Shown here piece by piece: positions 46,991-59,693 of a DNA stretch of 64,000 nt. How positions within the stretch are numbered: the stretch's first letter is position 1; each line of letters starts with the position of its first letter. The position numbers and the translations under genes are program-made. This DNA comes from Gilliamella bombicola (GTDB lineage Bacteria > Pseudomonadota > Gammaproteobacteria > Enterobacterales > Orbaceae), in the NCBI RefSeq assembly GCF_900094945.1, contig NZ_FMAQ01000005.1, positions 30,258 to 94,257 on the forward strand. Reading direction: 5' to 3'. The notes under the pieces were generated by a model. That model saw nothing but the letters and a program-made list of their open reading frames with translations, did not search any database and had not been told where the DNA came from.

Positions 46991-48268
46991 ATGAAACCAG
47001 AAACAGCTGTTCTTCACGCAGGCTATAATCCTGAACCAACAACGCACTCAGTCGCTGTACCAATTTATCAAACAACTTCTTATGCCTTTGATGATACTCA
47101 GCATGGCGCCGATCTCTTCGATTTAAAAGTAGCCGGTAATATTTATACACGAATTACTAATCCAACTAATGCCGTACTTGAAACTCGTGTCGCTACACTT
47201 GAAGGAGGTATTGGCGCATTGTCAGTAGCATCAGGCATGGCAGCCATCACTTATGCTATTCAAGCCATTACTTTTAGCGGTGAAAATATTGTTTCGGTAT
47301 CAAAACTATATGGCGGTACTTATAATTTACTTGCTCACACTTTACCCAATTTTGGTATTACAACAAAATTTGCTCCACATGATGATCTTGAGGCAATTGA
47401 AAAACAAATTGATGAAAAAACTAAAGCAATATATTGTGAAAGCATTGGTAATCCTGCTGGCAATATTGTTGATTTAACTGCACTAGCAACCATTGCACAT
47501 CGTCATGGCATCCCTTTAATTGTTGATAATACTGTTGCAAGCCCTGCTCTTTGCCGTCCATTTGAATTTGGTGCTGATATTATAGTTCATTCTTTAACTA
47601 AATACATTGGTGGACATGGTAATAGTTTAGGTGGGATGATTGTTGACTCAGGTAAATTTCCATGGAAAAAGTATGCTGACAAATATCCAATGTTAAATCA
47701 ACCTGATCCATCTTATCATGGCGTTTCATATACTGAAACATTTGGCGATGCCGCCTACATTGCTCGATGTCGTGTCATTCCATTACGAAACATGGGAGCA
47801 GCATTATCACCATTCAATACTTTTTTATTGTTACAAGGTCTCGAAACGTTATCTTTACGAATAGAACGACACTGCCAAAATACGCTTAAAGTTGCCAAAT
47901 ACCTGGAGTCTCATCCACAAGTTAGCTGGGTGAATTACGCAGGTCTTGATAGTCATCCAGAACATCACTTAGCAGTAAAACAGATGGATAATGGTTTGCC
48001 TGCAGGAATTTTATCATTTGGTATAAAGGGTGGTAAGCAAGCAGGAGCTAAATTTATTGACGCTTTAAAGTTGATTATTCGCCTGGTGAATATTGGAGAC
48101 ACACGATCATTAGCTTGTCATCCAGCATCAACAACACACCGTCAACTTAATGATGAAGAACTGCAAAAAGCAGGAGTCAGCCAAGAAATGATTCGTTTAT
48201 CAATCGGCATTGAACATATTGACGATATTATCGCAGACCTAGAACAAGCCCTTAAAGCAACGCAATAA
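46991..48268 (+). CDS. metY: O-acetylhomoserine sulfhydrylase (MetY)
   Basis: This 425-residue PLP enzyme belongs to the Cys/Met-metabolism family. The length, [32 protein letters not shown] and [12 protein letters not shown] fit O-acetylhomoserine aminocarboxypropyltransferase. The cofactor Lys is in [18 protein letters not shown], and [11 protein letters not shown] is the substrate carboxylate segment. It makes homocysteine (or methionine with methanethiol) from O-acetylhomoserine and sulfide, a direct-sulfhydrylation route unlike the MetB/MetC route of E. coli. The ribosome site can be masked by a hairpin. A bidirectional terminator separates it from adk. Confidence 0.9.
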   Translation: MKPETAVLHAGYNPEPTTHSVAVPIYQTTSYAFDDTQHGADLFDLKVAGNIYTRITNPTNAVLETRVATLEGGIGALSVASGMAAITYAIQAITFSGENIVSVSKLYGGTYNLLAHTLPNFGITTKFAPHDDLEAIEKQIDEKTKAIYCESIGNPAGNIVDLTALATIAHRHGIPLIVDNTVASPALCRPFEFGADIIVHSLTKYIGGHGNSLGGMIVDSGKFPWKKYADKYPMLNQPDPSYHGVSYTETFGDAAYIARCRVIPLRNMGAALSPFNTFLLLQGLETLSLRIERHCQNTLKVAKYLESHPQVSWVNYAGLDSHPEHHLAVKQMDNGLPAGILSFGIKGGKQAGAKFIDALKLIIRLVNIGDTRSLACHPASTTHRQLNDEELQKAGVSQEMIRLSIGIEHIDDIIADLEQALKATQ

Positions 48269-48280
48269 TATAATTAACAG

Positions 48281-48314
48281 AAATAGCAAGATAGATTTAA
48301 ATATCTTGCTATTT
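48281..48314. terminator. bidirectional terminator of metY and adk
   Basis: AAATAGCAAGATA (48281-48293) and TATCTTGCTATTT (48302-48314) form a 13-bp stem between convergent genes; A/T ends on both sides serve either direction. Confidence 0.8.
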
Positions 48315-48328
48315 CAATTGATAACCAA

Positions 48329-49263
<935 letters not shown>

Positions 49264-49266
49264 AAA

Positions 49267-50736
49267 CTATTTTCGCCCTCTAACATGTTTCATCAATCGG
49301 CGTCGTTTACGTTGCTGTGATGCGGTTAAACTATTTTTCCGTCCTTCAAATGGGTTAGCCCCTTCTTTAAACTGAATTCGAATTGGTGAGCCCATAATTT
49401 TTAGCGAGCGTCTAAAATAGTTCATCAAATAACGCTTATAGGAATCAGGCAAGTCTTCAACTTGATTACCATGAATAACGACAATGGGTGGATTATACCC
49501 CCCAGCATGCGCATATTTTAATTTAACACGACGCCCTCGCACCAAAGGAGGCTGATGATCATCTTGTGCCATTTGCATAATCTTAGTCAATAAGGCGGTG
49601 TTGACACGGCGCGTTGCACAATCATACGCTTCTTGAATGGAGTCAAATAAGTTACCAACACCACTACCATGCAAGGCAGAAATAAAATGTACACGAGCAA
49701 AATCAATAAAGTCTAGCCTATCATCTAGTGTCGTTTTAACTTGTTCTTTGATATCTTGTGACAAGCCATCCCATTTATTAACAGCTATCACAAGTGAGCG
49801 CCCACTATTAATAATAAACCCTAGTAATGATAGGTCTTGATCGGATATACCTTCACGGGCATCTATAACTAAAATGACAACATTAGCATCTTCAATGGCT
49901 TGTAACGTTTTAATGACAGAAAACTTTTCAACAGTTTCGGTGACTTTTCCACGCTTACGAACGCCAGCGGTATCAATCAAGATATACTCACGTTCATCGC
50001 GTGTCATGGGGATATAGATACTGTCACGCGTTGTGCCTGGCATATCATATACAACTACGCGCTCTTCCCCTAAAATTCGATTAGTTAGTGTGGACTTACC
50101 CACATTTGGACGTCCCACTATAGCAACTTTTATAGGTTGGTTAATTAATGATTCTGTATCATCAAGATCAGAATCATCATAACATTCAGATAAGTCGTTA
50201 GATTGTTCATCGTCGTCAAAATCGCTATTTTGTTCATCATCAAACTGAAAAATAGGATCTAATACCGTTTCAATTAACGAGCTTACACCTCGACCATGGC
50301 TAGCTGCAATAGGATGAATTTCACCCAATCCTAAGCCATAAAAATCAGAAATCGCAGTATCGGCATCAATACCATCAATTTTATTAGCCACTAAAAAAGT
50401 GGCTTTTTGACGAGAACGTAAGTGTTTAGCAATAGCATGATCGGCAGGCATCGCACCCGCTCTAGCATCAACCAAAAAAAGAACAATATCGGCTTCTTCT
50501 ATTGCTTGCAGGGATTGTTCAGCCATAAAGCTCTCAACCCCATCTTCAGAGCCATCAATACCACCAGTATCAATCAAGATATATTCATGGCCCTTAATTT
50601 CTGCTCTTCCATACTTACGATCACGAGTTAATCCAGGAAAGTCAGCCACTAAGGCATCTCGGGTTCGCGTTAACCGATTAAATAAAGTCGACTTTCCAAC
50701 ATTTGGACGACCAACAAGTGCTACAACAGGTACCAT
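49267..50736 (-). CDS. der: GTPase Der (EngA)
   Basis: This 489-residue tandem GTPase is needed for 50S ribosome assembly. Two G domains each show GRPNVGKST (about residues 8-16 and 210-218), DTGGIDG / DTAGVRKRG and NKID / NKWD. An acidic linker ([21 protein letters not shown]) lies between them. The KH-like C-terminal domain ends with basic [17 protein letters not shown], which binds rRNA. It follows bamB by 32 bases. Confidence 0.97.
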   Translation of the reverse strand: MVPVVALVGRPNVGKSTLFNRLTRTRDALVADFPGLTRDRKYGRAEIKGHEYILIDTGGIDGSEDGVESFMAEQSLQAIEEADIVLFLVDARAGAMPADHAIAKHLRSRQKATFLVANKIDGIDADTAISDFYGLGLGEIHPIAASHGRGVSSLIETVLDPIFQFDDEQNSDFDDDEQSNDLSECYDDSDLDDTESLINQPIKVAIVGRPNVGKSTLTNRILGEERVVVYDMPGTTRDSIYIPMTRDEREYILIDTAGVRKRGKVTETVEKFSVIKTLQAIEDANVVILVIDAREGISDQDLSLLGFIINSGRSLVIAVNKWDGLSQDIKEQVKTTLDDRLDFIDFARVHFISALHGSGVGNLFDSIQEAYDCATRRVNTALLTKIMQMAQDDHQPPLVRGRRVKLKYAHAGGYNPPIVVIHGNQVEDLPDSYKRYLMNYFRRSLKIMGSPIRIQFKEGANPFEGRKNSLTASQQRKRRRLMKHVRGRK

Positions 50737-50768
50737 GTTTATTCTCTAAATTACTTTAATTTTGTGTA

Positions 50769-51941
50769 TTAATTTTTTGTAAAAGCATAAATATCACCAT
50801 TTTTAGCTTGAACAATGACTTTATTGTCTACTACTAATGGTTTAGATATTAATCCGCTACTACTTACTTGTGTTTTTGCGGCAAGTTCACCATTTTCAGC
50901 ATTTAGCCAATATAGGTAACCTTCAAAATCACCAAACACAACATAATTTTGGTAGATCACTGGATCAGTTAACTGACGATGAGCAAAGTTTGATTGAGTC
51001 CAAAGTTCACTACCACCATTCTTAGCAATAGCTTGAACGTTGTCGTTTTGGTCAATAATAAATAATCGATTAGTATCAACAGCAAAGCTATGAATAGAGC
51101 CAAGTTCTTTGCGCCAAACTGGTTGACCGTCACTTAAGTTAAGCGCAACGACGCTACCATTATAACCAACGGAATAAACTAAATTACCTTCAACTACAGG
51201 TGTAGAATCCACATCATTTAATTTTGCAATTTCAGTAGAGCCCGATGGTTGTGAAATACGCTGTTGCCAAATTAATTGCCCATCATTAATGTAGTAAGCA
51301 TTTACTCGACCATTATCATCCCCAACAATAGCTGCACCATGAGCAATCGTCGGTGTAGAGTTACCTCTTAGAGACAATGCAGGAACTTCAAAGGATACAT
51401 CCCACAAATTGTCGCCTGTATCACGATTAAGACCTTGAAGAATACCGCTTGCCGTATGGATGATTAATTTATCTTCGGATGGTACAGGTCGAGCAAGCAC
51501 CTCGCCTTTTACTGTTTTTTCCCATACTGTTTTACCGTCTTGGCGATCTAACGCATACACAACAGCACGCTCACTGCCCACATAGACATATTTATCATCA
51601 GCACTTACACCACCAGAAAATAGTGCTGTTTTACTGCTAAAAAGTGTACTCTGTGATAGGTTTACATCCCACAATGTGCTACCGCTCGATAAATCAATGG
51701 CTTTAACTTGCCCACTACGACTTGCTGCATAAATCGCATTATCATAATTAATCGGACCTAATAATGAATAAATATGAGTATTGCCCGTCGTGCTATTTCG
51801 CCACACTTGTTGAATAGGAAATTGGTTGTTTACCGTTGGGGACGGGGAAACTTGAACTATTTCTTCTTCCCCACCGAATAAAGAACACCCAGCAAGTGAA
51901 AACATAAAAACACCAGTAAAAAGATATTTTGATAACTTCAT
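50769..51941 (-). CDS. bamB: outer-membrane assembly lipoprotein BamB
   Basis: This 390-residue lipoprotein has signal MKLSKYLFTGVFMFSLAGC with Cys19 (+2 Ser, so outer-membrane sorted). The rest is an eight-blade PQQ/WD-like propeller, with repeated VYALDRQDGKTVWE, VVALNLSDGQPVWRKEL and YLYWLNAENGELAAKT. BamB helps BamA insert beta-barrels such as OmpA. It lies in the conserved yfgM-bamB-der order, 26 bases after yfgM. Confidence 0.95.
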   Translation of the reverse strand: MKLSKYLFTGVFMFSLAGCSLFGGEEEIVQVSPSPTVNNQFPIQQVWRNSTTGNTHIYSLLGPINYDNAIYAASRSGQVKAIDLSSGSTLWDVNLSQSTLFSSKTALFSGGVSADDKYVYVGSERAVVYALDRQDGKTVWEKTVKGEVLARPVPSEDKLIIHTASGILQGLNRDTGDNLWDVSFEVPALSLRGNSTPTIAHGAAIVGDDNGRVNAYYINDGQLIWQQRISQPSGSTEIAKLNDVDSTPVVEGNLVYSVGYNGSVVALNLSDGQPVWRKELGSIHSFAVDTNRLFIIDQNDNVQAIAKNGGSELWTQSNFAHRQLTDPVIYQNYVVFGDFEGYLYWLNAENGELAAKTQVSSSGLISKPLVVDNKVIVQAKNGDIYAFTKN

Positions 51942-51967
51942 TGTATAGACCCTTATAGCAGGATAAA

Positions 51968-52729
51968 TTAATTGTTACTTCCTTCTGTTTCAGCTTGTTT
52001 TGCTTTCGCCTCTTGCTCGGCTTTTTGTTTCGCTGCCTGAGCTTCTTGTTCTGCCTTTTCTTTGGCTGCTTGTTGGGCTTCTTGTTCAGCTTGTTGTTTT
52101 GCTTTTAAATATTCAGCTTGATTCAGCTTCATTTTAATGCTTTCTTCTAAATCTGGGGTTGGGGAAGAAGTTAAAGCCACGTTATAAGCATCAACCGCTT
52201 CAACATAACGCGCCATTTTAACTAATACATCACCACGAAGATCATTAATTATTGCGCTCCAATTTTCATTAGCAACATGGTTTAGTGTTGTTAAACTTTC
52301 TTGATATTGACCTTGTTGATACTGTAAACGTGCGATACGAATATTAATAATTGTTTTAATTGGCGCTGAACTGGTTTTCTTTAATGCATCAACCAATAAG
52401 ACTTCTGCACCAGGGTAATCGTTTAAGACTTCGACATAAAATTTGGCCGCACGTAAATTAGCAAACACACCGTAAATTGTGTCATTGTCTTTAGCAAAAG
52501 AGACGAGTTCATTAACAGAATCTGTTTTAGTATTATCTAATTGAGCAATTAGTTGTTCATACTTATCTGAATATTCTATCGCCTTTTCAGCTTTATATGA
52601 CTGCCAATAGCGCCAACCATAAAAGGCTAATAATCCGATCACAAGAACTGCAACCATCATTTTCCATGTTTTAGCAAAAAAGCCCTTTATCTCTTCAAGT
52701 TGTTCTTCACTCGATAACTGATGACTCAC
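51968..52729 (-). CDS. yfgM: YfgM, SecYEG-associated TPR protein
   Basis: This 253-residue inner-membrane protein has a cytoplasmic N-terminus (SSEEQLEEIKGFFAKTW), one TM (MMVAVLVIGLLAFYGWRYW) and a periplasmic TPR region. YfgM links the Sec translocon with periplasmic chaperones such as PpiD. E. coli YfgM has 206 residues; the extra ~45 here are a Gln/Glu/Lys/Ala repeat tail (about 207-253; AEQEAQQAAKEKAEQEAQAA), probably a single helix or coiled coil. It lies between hisS (18-base gap) and bamB. Confidence 0.9.
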   Translation of the reverse strand: MSHQLSSEEQLEEIKGFFAKTWKMMVAVLVIGLLAFYGWRYWQSYKAEKAIEYSDKYEQLIAQLDNTKTDSVNELVSFAKDNDTIYGVFANLRAAKFYVEVLNDYPGAEVLLVDALKKTSSAPIKTIINIRIARLQYQQGQYQESLTTLNHVANENWSAIINDLRGDVLVKMARYVEAVDAYNVALTSSPTPDLEESIKMKLNQAEYLKAKQQAEQEAQQAAKEKAEQEAQAAKQKAEQEAKAKQAETEGSNN

Positions 52730-52747
52730 GTTTTTCTCCTATTTCTT

Positions 52748-54025
52748 TTACTTTATCGACAAGCAAGTTTGGACAACTTCTTTTTGTGCAACTTCAACTT
52801 GTTTGCCTGTTTGTAAATTTTTAATCATAACTGACTGATTAGCTAGTTCATTTTCACCAATAATGACAGCTATTTTAGCACCTAATTTATCAGCCTTGGT
52901 AAATTGTTTCTTAAAATTATTACTACCGTAATTCGTCATGATTCGCCAGTCAGGTAAACCATCTCGTAACTGCTCTGCAATATTTTGTGCAACTGAAATA
53001 GTTTTTTCATCGCCAGATGAAATCATATAAACATCAATTGAATTATCACAATTTAGCGATGGATTAACAGCTTGAACCAATAACACTAAACGCTCAACAC
53101 CCATTGCAAAACCAACTGCGGGGGTCGATTGTCCACCCAGTTGATTAACTAGCCCATCATAACGACCACCACCACACACGGTACCCTGCGCACCTAAACT
53201 ACTGGTTACCCATTCAAAAACCGTACGATTATAGTAATCTAAACCACGCACTAATCTTTGATTAATATTATATTTTATCCCAGCATTATCCAATAAACGA
53301 CATAGCCCTTCAAAGTGCTGTTTAGATTCTTCATCTAAATAATCAAACAATTTTGGCGCGTGATTGAGTAGCTCTTGGACAACTGGATTTTTTGAATCAA
53401 GTACACGCAATGGATTAGTATACATTCTACGTAAACAGTCTTCATCCAATTTGTCTTTATGTTGCTCAAGAAAAGCAACTAAAGCATTTCGATAATTAGC
53501 TCTTGCCTCTAGTGAACCAATAGAGTTGAGTTCTAAAGAGGTGTGCTTTTCAATACCTAAAGCTTTCCAAAAGCGTGCCGTTAATAAAATAAGCTCTGCA
53601 TCAATATTTGGTCCTTCAAGCCCAAAGACTTCAACACCAAATTGATGAAATTGACGATAGCGCCCTTTTTGTGGTTTTTCGTAACGAAAAGCAGGCCCTA
53701 AATACCAAAGACGCTGTTCTTGATTGTAAAAAAGACCATGTTCAATGCCAGCACGAACACAACCGGCAGTGATTTCAGGGCGCAGGGTAATGCTTTCATC
53801 ATTACGATCGTTGAAAGTATACATCTCTTTTTCAACAATATCGGTAACTTCACCTACTGCTCTTTTAAATAGCGCAGTATCTTCAACAATGGGCGTTCTA
53901 ATTTCGTTATAGCCATAACTGTTTAATACGCCTTTAACGATTTTTTCAATCTGTTGCCAACTTGCACTATCTGTTGGAAGTAAATCGTTCATTCCTCGTA
54001 TAGATTGGATCTTTTTTTCTGTCAT
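52748..54025 (-). CDS. hisS: histidyl-tRNA synthetase
   Basis: This 425-residue class II synthetase has [10 protein letters not shown] at the start, motif 2 around [26 protein letters not shown], the His-specific [15 protein letters not shown] and [14 protein letters not shown], and motif 3 [13 protein letters not shown]. The C-terminal anticodon domain is complete. It lies between ispG (24-base gap) and yfgM in the conserved run. Confidence 0.97.
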   Translation of the reverse strand: MTEKKIQSIRGMNDLLPTDSASWQQIEKIVKGVLNSYGYNEIRTPIVEDTALFKRAVGEVTDIVEKEMYTFNDRNDESITLRPEITAGCVRAGIEHGLFYNQEQRLWYLGPAFRYEKPQKGRYRQFHQFGVEVFGLEGPNIDAELILLTARFWKALGIEKHTSLELNSIGSLEARANYRNALVAFLEQHKDKLDEDCLRRMYTNPLRVLDSKNPVVQELLNHAPKLFDYLDEESKQHFEGLCRLLDNAGIKYNINQRLVRGLDYYNRTVFEWVTSSLGAQGTVCGGGRYDGLVNQLGGQSTPAVGFAMGVERLVLLVQAVNPSLNCDNSIDVYMISSGDEKTISVAQNIAEQLRDGLPDWRIMTNYGSNNFKKQFTKADKLGAKIAVIIGENELANQSVMIKNLQTGKQVEVAQKEVVQTCLSIK

Positions 54026-54049
54026 TTATTTATTCGCTATCTAATAAGA

Positions 54050-55159
54050 TTATAATTCAGTTGCTGTAATTCTGTTTTTTAATATTAATGCTTTAGCACG
54101 AATTTTAGCTTCTAACTCATCAATCATTTGTTCATTATCAATACGGCCAATACGTACACCATCTTCATAAAAACCACTTTTGTTATGACCGCCAGCAACC
54201 CCCATCGTTGAAGCTAACGCCTCGCCCGGACCGTTAACCACACAACCAATAATTGACACATCCATTGGTGTAATAATATCTTCTAATCGTTGTTCTAATA
54301 TATTGACGGTATTAATCACATCAAACTCTTGACGGGAACAGGTTGGACACGCAATAAAATTAATACCACGAGACCGTATACGCAACGATTTTAAAATATC
54401 AAATCCAACTTTTACTTCTTCAGTAGGATCAGCCGCTAAAGATACTCGGAGTGTATCGCCAATTCCTTCTGATAGCAATAATCCCAATCCAATAGCCGAT
54501 TTAATTGCACCACTCCGCACGCCACCAGCCTCAGTTATACCTAAATGTAATGGCTGCTTAATTTGCTTAGCTAACAAACGATAAGCATCAACTGCAGTAA
54601 ACACATCAGATGCTTTTACACTGACCTTGAATTGATCAAAATTAAGTCTATCAAGTATATCGACATGACGCATTGCTGACTCGACAATCGCTTTGGGAGT
54701 TGGCTCGCCATATTTCTCTTGGATATCTTTTTCAAGTGAACCTGAATTAACCCCAATACGTATTGGAATATTTTTATCTTTTGCACAATCGACAACCGCA
54801 CGGATCCTTGATTCATTGCCTATATTACCGGGATTAATTCTTAAACAATCAACACCATATTCTGCCACTTTTAAAGCAATACGATAATCAAAATGAATAT
54901 CAGCAATCAGCGGCACTTTAGCTTGTTGTTTAATCAATTTAAACGCTTCAGCTGCATCCATTGTTGGAATAGAAACGCGCACAATATCCACCCCAACACG
55001 TTCAAGCGCTTGAATTTGAGCTACCGTTTTTTCGACATCCGTAGTACGAGTATTTGTCATCGATTGAACAGCAATAGGCGCCCCCCCACCGATGGGCACT
55101 TTGCCGACGTAAATTCGAGTAGATTCTCGTCTAATAATAGGTGAATCTTGATGGCTCAT
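54050..55159 (-). CDS. ispG: 4-hydroxy-3-methylbut-2-enyl diphosphate synthase
   Basis: This 369-residue 4Fe-4S enzyme catalyses the penultimate step of the MEP isoprenoid pathway. The TIM-barrel domain shows [18 protein letters not shown] and [13 protein letters not shown]; the cluster ligands are in [11 protein letters not shown] and [11 protein letters not shown]. It lies between rodZ (86-base gap) and hisS. Confidence 0.96.
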   Translation of the reverse strand: MSHQDSPIIRRESTRIYVGKVPIGGGAPIAVQSMTNTRTTDVEKTVAQIQALERVGVDIVRVSIPTMDAAEAFKLIKQQAKVPLIADIHFDYRIALKVAEYGVDCLRINPGNIGNESRIRAVVDCAKDKNIPIRIGVNSGSLEKDIQEKYGEPTPKAIVESAMRHVDILDRLNFDQFKVSVKASDVFTAVDAYRLLAKQIKQPLHLGITEAGGVRSGAIKSAIGLGLLLSEGIGDTLRVSLAADPTEEVKVGFDILKSLRIRSRGINFIACPTCSRQEFDVINTVNILEQRLEDIITPMDVSIIGCVVNGPGEALASTMGVAGGHNKSGFYEDGVRIGRIDNEQMIDELEAKIRAKALILKNRITATEL

Positions 55160-55245
55160 AACATGCCTAATTATATAACAAAATAACTAGCTGGCAATCT
55201 TAACAAGATTTAAGGCAAATGTCTGTATGAGAATAAGAAAATTTG

Positions 55246-55686
55246 CTAACTATTAACATGATTGGAAGGAGATGGCGAAATATAATGACTTACTTCGACA
55301 AAATGGCTTTTATTGTCTTTATTAATATAATATAAAGTTACACCAAGTGCACCAAGAAGAATAAATATACCGATAAAGATAAGAGGAGTCTTTCTTGTTT
55401 TTTTCGTTATAAATGCTTGCGTTTGAATTTTTTTTTGTTGGGACTTAGATTGTTTTGTTAATTGATCAAGATAAGGCTGATATTGGTCTACTGATAAGCC
55501 AACAACTTCTGCATAAGAACGAATATAACCTTTGACAAACACAAGAGGGGCATGAGGCAATTGGTCTTTTTCGATATAATCAATCACCGTTTTTCGCACA
55601 TGAATTTTATTGGCAATATCATCTTGAGTTAATCCCATTTGTTCTCGTAAATCCGCAAGCATTACTCCTAATGAAATATCGTCCAT
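55246..55686 (-). CDS. rodZ: short RodZ-like protein
   Basis: This 146-residue protein has the RodZ N-terminal helix-turn-helix (LREQMGLTQDDIANKIHVRKTVIDYIE, residues 14-40, which binds MreB), the conserved FVKGYIRSYAEVVGL, a basic stretch and one TM helix (PLIFIGIFILLGALGVTLYYI, about 103-123). It then stops after about 23 periplasmic residues. E. coli RodZ has 337 residues with a large periplasmic domain, which is wholly missing. No frameshifted remainder follows in the 86 bases before ispG. The locus position (before ispG) is canonical, so this is a reduced RodZ, not a random HTH protein. Confidence 0.85.
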   Translation of the reverse strand: MDDISLGVMLADLREQMGLTQDDIANKIHVRKTVIDYIEKDQLPHAPLVFVKGYIRSYAEVVGLSVDQYQPYLDQLTKQSKSQQKKIQTQAFITKKTRKTPLIFIGIFILLGALGVTLYYINKDNKSHFVEVSHYISPSPSNHVNS

Positions 55687-55756
55687 TATCCCCTCATAAA
55701 TTCAATGCTAATCGTTTGTCAATTTTATCTTTACATATTCTTACACATTTTAATAA

Positions 55757-56623
55757 TTAATCAATTTTTTTCGCATTAAACCATTGAGTAGGCTTTTCTA
55801 TTTCATTCTGAGCAGCAACTAATTGTAATTCATATTCATCTTGTTTTAAGGTTTCAAGCATAACCGCATACACCGCCGAAGTAGTATGCTCTAAGGCTTC
55901 AACCAATGATTTTCCAAGTAAAATATTAGCTAAAAATAATCCACTTGTCATATCACCAACACCAACCGGCTGCCTTACACCAAAATCAACAAGTGGGCGA
56001 TCAATATGCCATGCTTCATCTTGAGTCACAAGCAACATTTCAAACCGATCAATTTGATATCCAGCTCGGCTTAAATGTTTAACTAAAATCGCTTTAGGCC
56101 CTTTTTTACATAATTCTCGACAAGCTAGAATAGCTTCTTCAACATTATTGACACGTTGTTTACCATTTAGCTCTTCAAGCTCCAAAATATTTGGTGCCAT
56201 CATATCTGCCATAGGCAGCGCTGTATTGCATAAAAACTCTGATACACCTGGGGCAACAAAGCAACCTTTTTCAGGATGCCCCATTACAGGATCGCAAAAA
56301 TAAATAGCATTTGGATTAACCGCTTTTACTTTTTTAACAATCTCAATAATAGCATTGCCTTGCTCAGGTGATCCCATATAGCCACTTAATACCGCATCAC
56401 AACGTTTTAGTTCATCAATTTCATGAATTCCATCAGCAATCTCAGTTAAATGAGATGCAGACATTACCGTTCCAGTCCATTGGCGATATTGAGTATGATT
56501 AGAAAATTGTACAGTATTTAAAGGCCAAACATTTACACCTAATCGACGCATAGGAAATTCCGCTGCGCTATTTCCAGCATGACCAAAGACTACATGTGAC
56601 TGGATCGATAAAATATTTTTCAT
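55757..56623 (-). CDS. pdxY: pyridoxal kinase PdxY
   Basis: This 288-residue ribokinase-like enzyme phosphorylates pyridoxal in the PLP salvage pathway. The start [20 protein letters not shown] is characteristic, with [14 protein letters not shown] and the catalytic Asp in [17 protein letters not shown]. It starts four bases after tyrS, so it is probably co-transcribed with it, as in E. coli. Confidence 0.95.
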   Translation of the reverse strand: MKNILSIQSHVVFGHAGNSAAEFPMRRLGVNVWPLNTVQFSNHTQYRQWTGTVMSASHLTEIADGIHEIDELKRCDAVLSGYMGSPEQGNAIIEIVKKVKAVNPNAIYFCDPVMGHPEKGCFVAPGVSEFLCNTALPMADMMAPNILELEELNGKQRVNNVEEAILACRELCKKGPKAILVKHLSRAGYQIDRFEMLLVTQDEAWHIDRPLVDFGVRQPVGVGDMTSGLFLANILLGKSLVEALEHTTSAVYAVMLETLKQDEYELQLVAAQNEIEKPTQWFNAKKID

Positions 56624-56627
56624 AAAA

Positions 56628-57899
56628 TTAATTCCAAATTAGCAAACAGTAATATTTTTTACCGCGACGAAGTAAAGTATAACGATTAAAAAGTTTATCG
56701 CTATCAGCAAAACGGTAATCTGTTGTTGTATTTCTTTCACCATTAACTGAAATGGCATTGGATTCAATCATCGTTCTTGCTTGCCCCCTTGACGGAGCAA
56801 ACTGCGCATTAACGATTGCTTGTTGTAAATCAACATCACTTTCAACAACTAACGTCGGCATACCATCTTGAGCTAACTGCTCAAAATCAGCTTCAGATAA
56901 ATCCGTTAACTTACCAGAAAATAGGCTTTCTGTAATACGTTTTGCTGCAATGAGTCCATTCTCACCATGAACTAAACGAGTAACTTGTTCCGCAAGTACA
57001 TATTGAGCCCTTGGTGCAACACCACTATTTTTATCTTCTTCTTCCAAAGCGTCAATTTCATTTAACGGCATAAATGTAAAGAATTTTAAGAATCGATAAA
57101 CATCCGCATCTGCCGTATTAATCCAGAATTGATAAAATTTATACGGACTGGTCTTTTTAGGATCCAGCCATACTGCACCACTTTCAGTTTTACCAAATTT
57201 AGTCCCATCTGATTTAGTAATTAACGGCACAGTCAAGCCATAAACCTGTTTTTGATGTAAGCGACGAGTTAAATCAATACCGGCAGTAATGTTACCCCAC
57301 TGATCAGAACCACCAATTTGTAAAACAACATCATGCGATTGATTCAAACAAGCAAAATCATAAGATTGTAATAAGCTATAAGAAAATTCAGTAAATGAGA
57401 TACCCACTTCATCACGATCAATACGTTGCTTAACTGATTCTTTATTGATCATCGCATTAACCGAAAAATATTTACCAATATCACGTAAAAATGTCAGCAC
57501 ATTCATGCCACTAAACCAATCGTAGTTATTAGCCACAATTGCCGAATTTTCACCACAATTAAAATCTAAAAATGGGGAAACTTGTTGTTTGATTTTTTCG
57601 CTCCACTCAACAACTGTCTCTTCAGTATTAAGTTTTCGCTCAACGGCTTTAAAACTTGGATCACCAATTAATCCGGTTGCGCCACCGACTAAAGCTACAG
57701 GTTTATGTCCAGCTAATTGAAAGCGCTTTAAACAAAGCAATGGTACCAAATGCCCAAGATGCAAGCTATCGGCTGTTGGATCAAAACCACAATAAAGCGC
57801 AATAGGATTTTGTTCAATTTGTTCTATTAGTGCTTTTTCATCAGTAAGCTGCGCAATCAGTCCACGCTCTTGCAGTTGTTTGATCACATTTTTTGTCAT
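56628..57899 (-). CDS. tyrS: tyrosyl-tRNA synthetase
   Basis: This 423-residue class I synthetase of the TyrRS-S (bacterial) group has the HIGH motif as [15 protein letters not shown], a tyrosine-site [14 protein letters not shown], the KMSKS motif as [13 protein letters not shown], and a C-terminal S4-like RNA-binding domain ([19 protein letters not shown]). It heads tyrS-pdxY on the minus strand, 51 bases after the putP stop. Confidence 0.96.
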   Translation of the reverse strand: MTKNVIKQLQERGLIAQLTDEKALIEQIEQNPIALYCGFDPTADSLHLGHLVPLLCLKRFQLAGHKPVALVGGATGLIGDPSFKAVERKLNTEETVVEWSEKIKQQVSPFLDFNCGENSAIVANNYDWFSGMNVLTFLRDIGKYFSVNAMINKESVKQRIDRDEVGISFTEFSYSLLQSYDFACLNQSHDVVLQIGGSDQWGNITAGIDLTRRLHQKQVYGLTVPLITKSDGTKFGKTESGAVWLDPKKTSPYKFYQFWINTADADVYRFLKFFTFMPLNEIDALEEEDKNSGVAPRAQYVLAEQVTRLVHGENGLIAAKRITESLFSGKLTDLSEADFEQLAQDGMPTLVVESDVDLQQAIVNAQFAPSRGQARTMIESNAISVNGERNTTTDYRFADSDKLFNRYTLLRRGKKYYCLLIWN

Positions 57900-57949
57900 A
57901 TATTTTACCTATTAAATTTTATTACGTTTATATTCTACTTTAATGAAAT

Positions 57950-59437
57950 TTATACTGTTTTATTATGATAACGTTTATACGCTTGTTTAAAATGATCTTC
58001 CACTATTTCATTAGGTTTTTTATCACATAAGCTAAACACGACAATCGCAATTGAAGCAAATAAAAACCCGGGAATAAGAGAGTATAAATTAAACCAATTA
58101 AAATTAATCCAAAGCAATACGGTTGCCGCACCAATTATCATACCAGCTAATGCGCCATTACGTGTCATACGTGACCAAAATACGGAAAAAACGATAATTG
58201 GACCAAACGCTGCACCAAATCCAGCCCAAGCATGGCTGACTAAATCAAGCACACTATTATTTGGATTAGTGGCTAATAAAATCGCAATAACTGAAACTAA
58301 TAGCACCATTATACGCCCAACCCAAACAAGTTCTTTTTGTTTTGCTTTTGGTCTAAAAAAGGCTCGGTAAAAATCTTCCGTTATAGCACTAGAACAAACT
58401 AATAGCTGGCAACTTAATGTGCTCATTACCGCAGCTAAAATAGCTGCAAGCAATACACCTGCAATCCAAGGATTAAATAATAACTTTGAAAGCTCAATAA
58501 AAATGCGTTCATGTTTGCCGTTATTAATCAAATAAACAAACTCTGGATGATTAGAGAAAAAAGCAATACCCAAAAAGCCAACCGTAATAGCTCCAGCTAA
58601 GCATAAAATCATCCAAGTCATACTAATTCGGCGTGCATTTTTCATCACCTCATGGGAATCAGCTGCCATAAATCTGGCTAAAATATGGGGTTGACCAAAA
58701 TAACCGAGTCCCCAACCTAACAATGAAATAATGGCGATAAAATCCATGTGAGCAAATAAATTGGTGTAATCAGGATTAAGCGATTCAATATATGCCATTG
58801 CATCAGAAAAACCCCCAGCATTCACCATAACCATAATGGGTGTTAAAATAAGTGCAAACATCATTAAACTTGCTTGAATAGTATCAGTCCAGCTTACAGC
58901 TAAAAAACCGCCAATAAAAGTATAAGCAATTGTTGCACCAGCACCTGCTAACATTGCCCAACCATAACTCATACCAAATGTGCTTTCGAATAATTTTGCG
59001 CCAGCAACCACACCAGAAGCACAATAAATGGTAAAAAAGATAAGAATAATCACCGCTGAAATAATGCGAAGTAAAGAACTTTTATCATCAAATCGTCGAG
59101 CAAAATAATCGGGTAATGTTAAAGAATTATGGTTGATTTCGGTAAAAACACGTAACCGTCCAGCAATCAGTAACCAATTGAGATACGCACCAATTACCAA
59201 ACCAATGGCAATCCAACTTTGTGATATACCAAACAAGAAAACAGCACCAGGAAGCCCCATTAATAACCAACCACTCATGTCTGAAGCACCTGCTGAAAGC
59301 GCTGTGACAACACTACCAATACGGCGTCCACCTAGAATATAATCACCAAAGTTTTGCGTTGCACGAAACGCAAAAAAACCGATCGCAATCATCCCTAAAA
59401 TGTACACAGCAAAGGTGACAATCATTGGTAACGACAT
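57950..59437 (-). CDS. putP: sodium/proline symporter PutP
   Basis: This 495-residue integral membrane protein of the SSS family has about 13 TM helices. Sodium/proline-site patterns include GRRIGSVVTALSAGASDMSGWLLMGLPGA in TM2 and MSTLSCQLLVCSSAITEDFYR in TM9. It imports proline with Na+ as nutrient or osmoprotectant. No putA is adjacent. It is divergent from nth, with a 256-base AT-rich gap. Confidence 0.93.
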   Translation of the reverse strand: MSLPMIVTFAVYILGMIAIGFFAFRATQNFGDYILGGRRIGSVVTALSAGASDMSGWLLMGLPGAVFLFGISQSWIAIGLVIGAYLNWLLIAGRLRVFTEINHNSLTLPDYFARRFDDKSSLLRIISAVIILIFFTIYCASGVVAGAKLFESTFGMSYGWAMLAGAGATIAYTFIGGFLAVSWTDTIQASLMMFALILTPIMVMVNAGGFSDAMAYIESLNPDYTNLFAHMDFIAIISLLGWGLGYFGQPHILARFMAADSHEVMKNARRISMTWMILCLAGAITVGFLGIAFFSNHPEFVYLINNGKHERIFIELSKLLFNPWIAGVLLAAILAAVMSTLSCQLLVCSSAITEDFYRAFFRPKAKQKELVWVGRIMVLLVSVIAILLATNPNNSVLDLVSHAWAGFGAAFGPIIVFSVFWSRMTRNGALAGMIIGAATVLLWINFNWFNLYSLIPGFLFASIAIVVFSLCDKKPNEIVEDHFKQAYKRYHNKTV

Positions 59438-59693
59438 TTTTATAACAAACCTTGTATTATGAAATTAAAAATAGTGGGCTAGCTTATCACAAAAAGCGCA
59501 TGCTAAAAAGCAGACGATTTATGTATTTGAGTGAATAAAAACTAGATAATATTGTTATTTTATAATATTACAATCTACATATATCGTTGATAGCCAAAAC
59601 TAAAACATCTATAACAGCTAAATTTAACTTACAGATAAACTGCAAATACAGTATATAATACCAAACAAACTATTTTGGGATACTAATTATTTT

